Under the pieces are notes generated by a model. It searched no databases, was not told where the DNA came from, and saw nothing but the letters and a program-made list of their open reading frames with translations. From positions 1 to 8,987 of the forward strand of contig SXUH01000461.1 of assembly GCA_005791855.1 (NCBI GenBank): a stretch of 8,987 nucleotides of DNA, read 5' to 3'. Position 1 is the stretch's first letter; each line of letters begins with the position of its first letter. Both the position numbers and the translations under genes were made by a program. The stretch comes from Bdellovibrionales bacterium (GTDB lineage Bacteria; Bdellovibrionota; Bacteriovoracia; Bacteriovoracales; Bacteriovoracaceae). Shown piece by piece: positions 1 to 5,545 of this stretch.

Positions 1-116
1 CCGTAAAGAGGTGACAGAATCGTCCAACTTTTAAACACAGGCTAAAAATTTCAAGTTCCCTTCGAAAAAAAATCACCAGATGAGATGATGACCAAAAGTT
101 ACTCTGGAGATCTGGA

Positions 117-752
117 ATGCTAAGACATCTTCCGCTCTTGTCGCTGACGGTCCTTCTCGTCTCCTGCCTGGAGAAGCCGGGGACGAGCACGCGCGGGAAG
201 AAGGGCGACCCGAAGCGAAGCCAGCAGACCCGGCCGCTCACCTCCCACCAGGTGTCCTGCGTGGTGACCAAGTCCCTTTCCTTCCGCGGGAACGACGACC
301 TCACGCTGACCGCCAGGCCCATCGCCGTGAGCCTGAACGGAGGAAACAACTTTCCAGACATGTTCAAGCTCGACGGTGCGAAGGCCTTCGAGGACCTCTT
401 CGGCGAGTCGCTCAGACAACAGCTGGCGGCGGATGAGAAGCTTAAGATCGAGCTCACCGCCATCAAGAAGTACTTCCAGGACACGTACCCGGCGCTGCAG
501 AACAAGCCGTTCGTCGAGTACGACCTCGCCCTCTCGAGCACCGGGGAGTTCTCCTACCGGGTGGACTTCCACCACCGGGTGTCCCTCGGGGGCAACGAGC
601 TTGACAACGGAGCCACCTTCGCGGTTTCAACCACGAACCTCCCGGAGGAGTTCCACCAGATCGGGGATTCGAACCCGTTCCAGATCAAGGCCGGCCGCGA
701 CCTGGGCTGGGCCATCACCGGAAACCTTGGACTGAAGATCACGTGTAAATAA
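117..752 (+). CDS. Predicted lipoprotein of unknown family
   Basis: A 211-residue protein with a short hydrophobic N-terminus and a lipobox (Leu-Val-Ser-Cys, Cys17), so it should be exported and lipidated. The residue after the Cys is Leu, not Asp, which by the usual sorting rule favours the outer membrane. Residues 19-45 are a basic, Pro/Ser/Thr-rich linker, followed by a soluble domain that I do not recognise. Cys48 and Cys210 bracket this domain and could form a disulphide. The start is supported by a GGAG-type ribosome site about 7 bases upstream. The next gene begins 15 bases after the stop, so the two are probably co-transcribed. The 116 bases upstream are AT-rich; I found no convincing promoter or upstream gene end there. 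Being a lipoprotein is well supported; the function is unknown. Confidence 0.85.
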   Translation: MLRHLPLLSLTVLLVSCLEKPGTSTRGKKGDPKRSQQTRPLTSHQVSCVVTKSLSFRGNDDLTLTARPIAVSLNGGNNFPDMFKLDGAKAFEDLFGESLRQQLAADEKLKIELTAIKKYFQDTYPALQNKPFVEYDLALSSTGEFSYRVDFHHRVSLGGNELDNGATFAVSTTNLPEEFHQIGDSNPFQIKAGRDLGWAITGNLGLKITCK

Positions 753-767
753 CAAAGAGAGTGACCC

Positions 768-1145
768 ATGAACCTGCTAAAACTTTTCCTCGTCTTCGCC
801 GCCCTCACCCAGCTCGCCCAGGCGGTCGAGTTCCGGGCCCTGAGCTGCTTCAAGGGCTTCAGCCCCGTCGACCAGAGGAACAACCTGAACGCCTGTTTGA
901 AGCAGGTCCGGGACGGCCAGAAGTGCTCGGCCAACATCTGGGAGCACCGGAACGCCGCCTTCGACGTCTGCGTCCTCGAGCCCATCGGCCCCCTGAAGCT
1001 CGCCCAGCTCTACCAGGGCTTCAGTCAGAGAGACCAGACCGCGAACCTCGCCGCCTGTCGGCAGCAAGAGTCCAGCGGTAAGATCTGCATCACCAACGTC
1101 TGGACCCACGGTCAGGCGGTCTTCGACGTCGCCCTCATGGAGTGA
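768..1145 (+). CDS. Small secreted protein made of two tandem repeats
   Basis: A 125-residue protein with a cleavable signal peptide (about residues 1-19, ending Ala-Gln-Ala). The rest is two copies of one module, residues about 28-71 and 82-125, aligning without gaps at an offset of 54 residues with about 20 identities in 44. Shared elements are Gly-Phe-Ser, Asp-Gln, Asn-Leu, Ala-Cys, a second Cys ten residues later, Asn-x-Trp-x-His and Phe-Asp-Val. The repeated cysteines (43/53 and 97/107) probably pair within each copy. The first copy has two more (27 and 68). I do not recognise the family. It follows the lipoprotein gene closely and ends 3 bases from the convergent hydrolase gene. A periplasmic or secreted location is likely; the role is unknown. 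Confidence 0.82.
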   Translation: MNLLKLFLVFAALTQLAQAVEFRALSCFKGFSPVDQRNNLNACLKQVRDGQKCSANIWEHRNAAFDVCVLEPIGPLKLAQLYQGFSQRDQTANLAACRQQESSGKICITNVWTHGQAVFDVALME

Positions 1146-1148
1146 GGT

Positions 1149-2051
1149 CTAGATGAAGAGATTCCGCTGACCCTGGAGCGGGTCCCGGCCGACGATCTCG
1201 CTGGCGGGGATCTGCGCCGACCGGCCAGCGAGCCGCTCGAACTCCACCACGTCGTGGGAGCAGAAGATCTCCACCCGGTCTCCGTGGCTCTTCTTGAGGT
1301 CCCGCAGGCGCTGCTGGTTCCAGACCCGCGCCTTGTGGTCCTTCTCCATCATCAGCTGGTAGAACTCGAGCCCCGGCGTGCAGTGGGGGTGCTCGACGTT
1401 CATCTCCTCGTGGAAGAAGTACGCGTCTCCGGTGTTGAAGAGCCACTTGCCCTCGGCCTGCATGGCCACTCCGCAGTGCCCGTGGGTGTGGCCGATGAGT
1501 GGGATGAGGGCGATCTCCGAGGAGACTCCCTCGAGCTCGTGGACCTTGTTGAACCCGAACCAGTTCTCCCCTTCTCCGGGCCGGTAGACCTTCCAGTTCT
1601 TCTGTGTTGACCACTGCTGGGGCCGGTACCGTTGCCGGTCGAGCCAGGTCTTCTGCTGGAGGGCCGAGTCCCGCTCCTCCTGGAGCATGTGGACCTTGGC
1701 CCAGGGGAAGTCGTCGAGGCCTCCGGCGTGGTCGAAGTCCAGGTGAGTGAGGATGATGTGCTGGACGTCCCTCGGATCGTACCCCAGCCGCTCGATCTGC
1801 CGGATGGCCGTCATCTCTTCCCGGAAGTCCGGCTTGAGCATGCCGAGGAAGAATTCGCTGATCCGCGAGTGCGGGTCCGCCACTTCCTGAAGGCCAAAGC
1901 CCGTGTCGATGAGGACCAGGCCAGAGTTCGTCTCAACCAGCTGGCAGTGGCTGGTGAGGTGCCCGCGTTCGAGGACCGACTCCGGTCCTTCGTCCATGAG
2001 CTTCCCGCCGAGGGGACAGGTGGAAATACAATTTAGGTGATGGACATGCAT
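1149..2051 (-). CDS. Metallo-beta-lactamase-fold hydrolase, AHL-lactonase-like
   Basis: A 300-residue cytoplasmic protein with the metallo-beta-lactamase fold. Visible metal-site elements are the strand ending Leu-Ile-Asp-Thr-Gly (residues 47-51), His103-Leu-Asp105-Phe-Asp107-His108 followed by Ala-Gly-Gly, His188 in a Gly-His-Thr-His-Gly-His stretch, Asp209 in Thr-Gly-Asp, and His266 in Ser-His-Asp. The spacing of 21 residues from His188 to Asp209 is like that in AiiA-type N-acyl-homoserine lactonases, and the length is similar to or a little above theirs. The second histidine of the usual HxHxDH motif is Asp here, a variant found in related hydrolases, so the substrate is uncertain: a lactone, ester or other hydrolysable compound. 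No signal peptide is seen. The start has a strong GGAGG site (2057-2061) 5 bases upstream. No quorum-sensing synthase or receptor gene is nearby. Confidence 0.88.
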   Translation of the reverse strand: MHVHHLNCISTCPLGGKLMDEGPESVLERGHLTSHCQLVETNSGLVLIDTGFGLQEVADPHSRISEFFLGMLKPDFREEMTAIRQIERLGYDPRDVQHIILTHLDFDHAGGLDDFPWAKVHMLQEERDSALQQKTWLDRQRYRPQQWSTQKNWKVYRPGEGENWFGFNKVHELEGVSSEIALIPLIGHTHGHCGVAMQAEGKWLFNTGDAYFFHEEMNVEHPHCTPGLEFYQLMMEKDHKARVWNQQRLRDLKKSHGDRVEIFCSHDVVEFERLAGRSAQIPASEIVGRDPLQGQRNLFI

Positions 2052-2103
2052 AAAAACCTCCGCTCCCCTTACGAGACCATTGGTTTTTACGCATGTCTAG
2101 ACT

Positions 2104-2128
2104 CGTCTCAGCCAGACTGGAAGAGACG
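2104..2128 (-). terminator. Stem-loop just after the protease stop codon
   Basis: CGTCTC at 2104-2109 and GAGACG at 2123-2128 form a perfect 6-bp stem, and the 13-base interior contains a further CCAG/CTGG dyad. On the minus strand it starts 3 bases after the protease stop codon, where a transcript end or 3' stabilising hairpin is expected. No U-tract follows, so intrinsic termination is doubtful. Confidence 0.35.
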
Positions 2129-2131
2129 GGA

Positions 2132-2980
2132 TTACTTCCGGTAGAGCGTGCACCCGGGGAGCGTCAGGTTAAAATTCCCACCGTAGATACAATCCTGGAG
2201 CTGGTCCACTCTCGCGGCGTAGCTCACGCCGCGGTGGTAGGTGGTCCGCCCCTGTGGATCCTGCTCGCAGGGACTTCTCTCGGCGCAGGCGGAGGTGCCT
2301 TCCGCGCCGGTGAAGGCGATGGCGATGACGGAATTGGTTGCGCTGTCGATCACCGGAGTCCCGGAGTATCCGCCGCGGATCTTACAGTCGGCCGAGAGCG
2401 CGAGCGCGCCGGTGGCGACGGATGGATCGGAGATGTCCGAGCCGAAGCCCTCGAGGAGCTTGAAGACCCGGCGCTGGAGCACGCACTCCTGGGTCTCCTT
2501 CCAGTACCCGGAGGTGACCCGCACCTGCCGGCCCAGAGGCGCCGGCCCTTGAAAGAATGGGAACGGGACGAAGCCCTTTGCCAGGAGCTCTTCGTTGGTT
2601 TCCTTGAGTTCGAAGAAGGCGATGTCCGTGTCCATGAGGGTCGCGTAGAGGAGCTTCGTCGCGGTGACGTTGAGCCGGTTCCCGGAGCGGTGGAAGAGAG
2701 TGAACCCCTTCGACGTGGCGACGTTTACCCAGGCCATCCGCGCCACGAGTTTACTGCCCACGCAGTGGCCATTGGTGAGGATGACGGCCTTGGCTTCCTT
2801 CGGTCTTCCGATGTCGACGTAGCCCGCGGAGCACCCGTCGGTGGCCGCGAGGTTGTAGAGCTCTTCGGCGGACGCCGGCCGGATTGAATCGAGATCAACG
2901 TAGGCCATGCTAGTGGGTCTGGCGACGGCGCTCACGCTGAGGGCCATCAGCGCCGCGCTTAAAACGAACTTCAATTTCAT
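2132..2980 (-). CDS. Secreted trypsin-like serine protease (S1 family)
   Basis: A 282-residue protein with a signal peptide (about residues 1-19, Val-Ser-Ala-Val-Ala). The catalytic triad is visible: His72 in Thr-Asn-Gly-His-Cys, Asp119 in Asp-Ile-Ala-Phe-Phe-Glu-Leu, and Ser206 in Gly-Gly-Tyr-Ser-Gly-Thr-Pro. The Cys after His72 and other cysteines (50, 166, 199, 232, 238, 264, 277) suggest disulphides, consistent with a periplasmic or secreted enzyme. The usual Gly-Asp-Ser-Gly is Gly-Tyr-Ser-Gly, so the Asp that drives trypsinogen-type activation is missing. No PDZ domain is present. The start at 2980 is preferred over an upstream in-frame start at 3034 because it begins the signal peptide and has an AGGAG site 6 bases upstream. 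Peptide hydrolysis is likely; the substrate is unknown. Confidence 0.88.
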   Translation of the reverse strand: MKLKFVLSAALMALSVSAVARPTSMAYVDLDSIRPASAEELYNLAATDGCSAGYVDIGRPKEAKAVILTNGHCVGSKLVARMAWVNVATSKGFTLFHRSGNRLNVTATKLLYATLMDTDIAFFELKETNEELLAKGFVPFPFFQGPAPLGRQVRVTSGYWKETQECVLQRRVFKLLEGFGSDISDPSVATGALALSADCKIRGGYSGTPVIDSATNSVIAIAFTGAEGTSACAERSPCEQDPQGRTTYHRGVSYAARVDQLQDCIYGGNFNLTLPGCTLYRK

Positions 2981-3073
2981 GCTAGTCTCCTGGTAGATTT
3001 TCTTGCGAAAAAAGCTACCCCAGAGCTGGACCATCGCCTATCTAATTTTTCTGACGATTACAAACAGGAAGGG

Positions 3074-3107
3074 TCGGCACCACCGCTCGAAGGAGAAGTG
3101 GTGCCGA
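3074..3107 (-). terminator. Strong stem-loop after small secreted gene
   Basis: TCGGCACCAC (3074-3083) and GTGGTGCCGA (3098-3107) form a perfect 10-bp GC-rich stem around a 14-base loop. On the minus strand it begins 5 bases after the stop codon of the gene at 3113-3490. The sequence after it is only moderately T-rich (CCCTTCCTGTTTG). It is probably a transcription terminator or 3' end protector, and it also separates that gene from the protease gene. Confidence 0.55.
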
Positions 3108-3112
3108 GGCGA

Positions 3113-3490
3113 TTACATGACGTTTGGAAAGCGGCAACGGAGGTTGCGGACGCGGGCGTTGTCAAGGACGTCGACGATGAGGGTCCCATCGTACTGCGAT
3201 CCCCACTGTGGCCGGGAATCGGGCCACAGGTCGACGCGGAGGCTGATGCCGTCGTTGTCGTAGCTGTAGGAGTAGAGACCGAACGGCCCGCCGCGGACTT
3301 CGTACTTGCTCACGACGCCGTCAACGGTCACTTCCGCTCTCTGGTAGTCGAAGCGGCCGCCGCCGAAGTTTTGCTCAACGGTAGCTTTGATCTTCTGGCC
3401 ATTGTACTTGCCGGTGCACTCGACTTCGTACGGGAAGGCGAAGGCGCTGGTCACAAAGAACATTCCAAGCAGGATTGCTGAGAGTTTCAT
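3113..3490 (-). CDS. Small secreted protein of unknown function
   Basis: A 125-residue protein with a clear signal peptide (Met-Lys-Leu, hydrophobic core, Ser-Ala-Phe-Ala, cleavage near residue 18). The mature part of about 107 residues is rich in Tyr, Gly and Asp in alternating patterns suggestive of a small beta-sheet domain. Cys25 and Cys119 lie at its two ends and could form a disulphide. I do not recognise the family. The start is supported by a GAGGAA site 5 bases upstream and a plausible promoter at 3530-3558. The stop is followed by a strong stem-loop, so the gene looks like a single-gene transcript. The expected location is periplasm or outside the cell. Confidence 0.82.
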   Translation of the reverse strand: MKLSAILLGMFFVTSAFAFPYEVECTGKYNGQKIKATVEQNFGGGRFDYQRAEVTVDGVVSKYEVRGGPFGLYSYSYDNDGISLRVDLWPDSRPQWGSQYDGTLIVDVLDNARVRNLRCRFPNVM

Positions 3491-3529
3491 AGGTTCCTCA
3501 CTATTGGTTAGCGTTTAGGTAGCTCCGGC

Positions 3530-3558
3530 AATATAACCAAATCAATAGACTACGCCAA
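3530..3558 (-). promoter_or_regulatory. Predicted sigma-70-like promoter for the small secreted gene
   Basis: On the minus strand, TTGGCG (3553-3558) and TATATT (3530-3535) are separated by exactly 17 bases. These match 4 of 6 and 5 of 6 positions of the housekeeping consensus. The predicted transcript would begin near 3523, about 33 bases before the start codon. Confidence 0.5.
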
Positions 3559-3579
3559 GACGCAGCTTTGAACTGCGTC
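3559..3579. repeat. Perfect 7-7-7 inverted repeat between divergent promoters
   Basis: GACGCAG (3559-3565) and CTGCGTC (3573-3579) are perfect inverted copies around a 7-base spacer. The repeat abuts the -35 box of the leftward promoter and overlaps the predicted -35 box (3568-3573) of the rightward mgsA promoter. No T-tract follows on either strand, so a terminator is unlikely. The position suits a repressor or activator operator acting on both promoters. The binding protein is unknown. Confidence 0.5.
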
Positions 3580-3597
3580 GCACCACGTAATTATTAT
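3568..3597 (+). promoter_or_regulatory. Predicted promoter for mgsA
   Basis: TTGAAC (3568-3573) and TATTAT (3592-3597), 18 bases apart, match 4 of 6 and 5 of 6 positions of the sigma-70 consensus. A transcript would begin near 3604, giving a leader of about 33 bases. The -35 box lies inside the inverted repeat at 3559-3579, so a protein bound there would block or modulate this promoter. Confidence 0.45.
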
Positions 3598-3636
3598 AGG
3601 TATCTCAATCGCATCCAGAGGCACTATTATTTCAGC

Positions 3637-4002
3637 ATGAATAAACGAATCGCCCTCATCGCCCACGATAACCTCAAGTCCGGCATGGTCCAGTGGTGCA
3701 AGGACCATAAGTCCAAGCTCAAGGCCTGCGAGCTCTTCGCCACCGGGACCACCGGGTCTCGGATCAGCGGCGAGGTTGGCCTGCCGGTGACCTGCTTCAA
3801 GAGCGGGCCCCTCGGCGGAGACCAGCAGATCGGCGCCGGGATCTCCGAGGGCCGCATCGACGTGGTGATCTTCTTCTGGGATCCCCTCGCCCCCCATCCG
3901 CACGACGTGGACGTGAAGGCCCTGCTCCGGATCGCGGCCGTGTACAACATTCCCATGGCGTGCAACCTCGCCACGGCCAACCTGATCGTCGATGGTCTCT
4001 AG
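3637..4002 (+). CDS. mgsA: Methylglyoxal synthase
   Basis: A 121-residue enzyme converting dihydroxyacetone phosphate to methylglyoxal and phosphate, a cytoplasmic bypass of lower glycolysis. Family landmarks are all present: Ile-Ala-His-Asp near residues 8-11, Ala-Thr-Gly-Thr-Thr-Gly (35-40, phosphate binding), Ser-Gly-Pro-Leu-Gly-Gly-Asp62-Gln-Gln, Trp-Asp82-Pro-Leu, His89 and Asp92. These correspond to E. coli Asp71, Asp91, His98 and Asp101 at a constant offset of 9. The protein stops soon after the Asn-Leu-Ala-Thr-Ala segment and lacks the roughly 20-residue tail of the E. coli enzyme (152 residues). The in-frame TTG at 3568 would add 23 residues with no family match, so the ATG at 3637 is chosen despite a weak ribosome site. 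The next gene overlaps its last 11 bases. Confidence 0.95.
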   Translation: MNKRIALIAHDNLKSGMVQWCKDHKSKLKACELFATGTTGSRISGEVGLPVTCFKSGPLGGDQQIGAGISEGRIDVVIFFWDPLAPHPHDVDVKALLRIAAVYNIPMACNLATANLIVDGL

Positions 4003-4789
4003 CCTCAACCGAACCCTGGCCGCGGCCCTCATCCTCACGGCGAAGTACGCCCTGGCGGATTCCTCGGGAGAGCTGCGGAAGTTCAAGGACCAGGACTTCG
4101 AGGTCACCGTGAACGAGTTCGTCGTCGGCGCCCCCGGGAAGAACGTCCTCGTCATCCCGCCCACGGGTGGGACGAACGTCATCGACAAGAGCTACGCCAA
4201 GGCCCTGGCCAAGAAGGGCTTCCGGGTCTTCATCCTGGAGTCCTGGACGGACCACGACGAGTACAACATCGAGCTCTCCATCCACACCCGGTTCTACGCC
4301 CGGGCCCAGCGGGCCATCGAGACGGTGGTCAAGCACATCCCGGAGGACCAGCCCATCGGCATCCTCGGAACCAGCGTCGGCGGCATCCACGCGGCGATCG
4401 CCGCCGGGCGGATTCCGCGGATCACCAGGGCCATGGTCATCACCGGCGGCGCGGACATCGCCTCGGTCATCACCGACTCCGACCAGCTCGCCATGGTGGA
4501 CGTGAAGAAGAAGCGCATGGACCGGTACAAGTTCCGGGACCGCGACGCGTACCTCACCGAGCTCCGGAAGGTCATCGAGCTCGAACCTCTCCGGCTCGGG
4601 CCCGGGTACCAGGGGAAGAAGCTCGGGATGGTGATCTCGCGAGAAGACACGACCGTCCCGGGGAAGAACCAGGAGCTCCTCCTCGATCTCTGGAAACCGG
4701 AGCACGTCCTCGAGCTTAAGAACAACCACTTCTGGGCGATCGTCCGCACCTGGCTCTTCAACTCGGACTTCGTCGTCGACTTCTTCTAA
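3992..4789 (+). CDS. Secreted alpha/beta-hydrolase
   Basis: A 265-residue protein starting with a signal peptide (Arg7, hydrophobic core 9-16, Tyr-Ala-Leu-Ala about 19-22). The alpha/beta-hydrolase features are a beta-strand and oxyanion region at Val-Ile-Pro-Pro-Thr-Gly-Gly (54-60), a nucleophile elbow Gly-Thr-Ser128-Val-Gly-Gly, a likely acid Asp219 (Arg-Glu-Asp-Thr-Thr-Val-Pro) and a likely His246 (Asn-Asn-His-Phe-Trp). The order and spacing fit a complete Ser-Asp-His triad. The enzyme would be a periplasmic or exported esterase, lipase or peptidase; the substrate cannot be read from sequence. Its ATG lies inside the end of mgsA in another frame (11-bp overlap), so the two are very likely translated from one mRNA. 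Its stop overlaps the stop of the convergent exporter gene. Confidence 0.87.
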   Translation: MVSSLNRTLAAALILTAKYALADSSGELRKFKDQDFEVTVNEFVVGAPGKNVLVIPPTGGTNVIDKSYAKALAKKGFRVFILESWTDHDEYNIELSIHTRFYARAQRAIETVVKHIPEDQPIGILGTSVGGIHAAIAAGRIPRITRAMVITGGADIASVITDSDQLAMVDVKKKRMDRYKFRDRDAYLTELRKVIELEPLRLGPGYQGKKLGMVISREDTTVPGKNQELLLDLWKPEHVLELKNNHFWAIVRTWLFNSDFVVDFF

Positions 4790-5109
4790 GAAAGTTTTAG
4801 GCCCACGATGGAAACGAGGAGCAGGGCCAGGAAGAAGAGCCTCTGCGCGCTGGCCGGCTCGTTGAAGAGGACGATCCCGAGGATCCCCGCACCCAGCGCG
4901 CCGATCCCCACCCAGACCGCGTAGGCGCTCCCGATGGGCAGCACCGCCGCCGCTCGCCCGAGGAGATACATGCTCAACACCATGCTAAGAACCGTGAAGA
5001 CGGTCGGACCGATCCGGGTGAAGCCGTGGGTGTACTTCAGTCCGATCGACCAGCAGACTTCGAGCAGACCCGCGACGAGGAGGAAGATCCATGCTTTAGT
5101 AGAGCTCAT
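4786..5109 (-). CDS. sugE: SMR-family guanidinium exporter (SugE/Gdx)
   Basis: A 107-residue inner-membrane protein with four hydrophobic helices, the normal length for small multidrug resistance proteins. It contains the essential helix-1 glutamate (Glu17 in Ala-Gly-Leu-Leu-Glu-Val) followed by Gly-Leu-Lys-Tyr-Thr-His-Gly-Phe, and Ala-Tyr-Ala-Val-Trp-x-Gly-Ile-Gly-Ala in helix 3. These are hallmarks of the SugE/Gdx branch rather than EmrE/QacE drug pumps. Known members export guanidinium in exchange for protons as antiparallel dimers. The start at 5109 is chosen because the SMR homology begins there; an in-frame TTG at 5151 would add 14 non-homologous residues. No clear ribosome site is seen at either start. 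I could not recognise a guanidine riboswitch upstream. The gene stands alone and converges on the hydrolase gene. Confidence 0.93.
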   Translation of the reverse strand: MSSTKAWIFLLVAGLLEVCWSIGLKYTHGFTRIGPTVFTVLSMVLSMYLLGRAAAVLPIGSAYAVWVGIGALGAGILGIVLFNEPASAQRLFFLALLLVSIVGLKLS

Positions 5110-5202
5110 GGCAATGATGGTAGCGCTTATCGGTAAAGTACGCACCAGCAAAACCGAGCCTTTCGCTCCGGGCGAATAAAAAAATTAACTTTTTCTAAAG
5201 TT

Positions 5203-5229
5203 TTGAAACGACGCAGAGCTTGATCTAAT
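5203..5229 (+). promoter_or_regulatory. Possible promoter for the BON gene at 5259
   Basis: TTGAAA (5203-5208) and TCTAAT (5224-5229) each match 5 of 6 consensus positions, but the spacer is 15 bases, shorter than the ideal 17. An AT-rich dyad, AACTTT (5187-5192) with AAAGTT (5197-5202), lies immediately upstream. A transcript would start near 5236, and a GGGAGG ribosome site (5248-5253) precedes the ATG by 5 bases. Confidence 0.35.
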
Positions 5230-5258
5230 AGGGGTATGTCATAGTCCGGGAGGATTTT

Positions 5259-5537
5259 ATGGACAGGAAAGAAGAACTCACCAACGTCAAGCCTCTCTAC
5301 AACAACCAACATCAGGGATGGGAACCAATGGACGAACTAATCCAAGACCACGTCTGCGAAGCGCTCTGGAGAAATCAGAAACTCGACTCCACTGAAATCG
5401 AAGTGTCCGTTCACCGCGGATGCATCACTCTGAACGGGAAGGTAGACGGAGACAACTCCAAGCACGAGGCGGAGAACTGCGTGCGGGTCGTTCCCGGTGT
5501 CATGGAAATAAAAAACAATCTCACATTCAGGCACTAG
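5259..5537 (+). CDS. Small BON-domain protein
   Basis: A 92-residue protein consisting of a short polar N-terminus and a single BON domain (about residues 25-91). The core shows the amphipathic helix Leu-Ile-Gln-Asp-His-Val, the strand pair around Gly-Cys-Ile-Thr-Leu-Asn-Gly-Lys-Val, the second helix, and the closing strand Val-Pro-Gly-Val-x-Glu-Ile-Lys-Asn-Asn-Leu. BON domains bind phospholipid or other envelope surfaces in proteins such as OsmY, but this copy has no signal peptide, so it is probably cytoplasmic. Codon use is visibly less GC-rich in the first half than in neighbouring genes. A second BON gene lies 1.8 kb away at 7353-7703 on the other strand. The stop is 2 bases from the stop of the convergent receiver gene. 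Confidence 0.88.
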   Translation: MDRKEELTNVKPLYNNQHQGWEPMDELIQDHVCEALWRNQKLDSTEIEVSVHRGCITLNGKVDGDNSKHEAENCVRVVPGVMEIKNNLTFRH

Positions 5538-5545
5538 GGCTAGTG
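5532..5545. repeat. Short dyad over two convergent stop codons
   Basis: CACTAG (5532-5537) and CTAGTG (5540-5545) are perfect inverted copies 2 bases apart. The two TAG stop codons of the convergent BON and receiver genes are its inner arms. It could act as a weak bidirectional 3' hairpin (5 bp with a 4-base loop), but no T-tract is present and the symmetry may be partly a by-product of facing TAG codons. Confidence 0.3.

Noticed and set aside
1..116. Possible upstream gene end or promoter at the left edge
   Set aside because: The stretch is AT-rich with a few imperfect dyads, but I could not support a stop-codon context, terminator or -35/-10 pair.
2093..2887. Long open frame on the plus strand opposite the protease gene
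   Set aside because: It is the antisense shadow of a GC-rich gene; the minus-strand frame has a signal peptide, catalytic triad and ribosome site, and the plus frame has no recognisable protein features.
3797..4729. Long minus-strand open frame opposite the mgsA and hydrolase genes
   Set aside because: It spans two recognisable plus-strand genes and reads as Asp/Val/Leu/Gly/Arg-rich noise without domain features.
5151..5175. Hairpin GAGC-GAAAG-GCTC followed by TTTT on the minus strand, an attenuator-like shape upstream of sugE
   Set aside because: The stem is only 4 bp plus 2 beyond a bulge and the T-run is four bases, too weak to call a terminator or attenuator.
5180..5202. AT-rich stem followed by T7 on the minus strand (terminator-like)
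   Set aside because: The stem has only one G-C pair and no minus-strand gene ends just upstream of it; more likely part of an AT-rich promoter region.
5110..5258. Possible guanidine riboswitch upstream of the SugE/Gdx gene
   Set aside because: On the minus strand I found no paired ACGR loops (guanidine-II) and no match to the guanidine-III core, and I could not build a guanidine-I fold. A covariance-model search would settle it.
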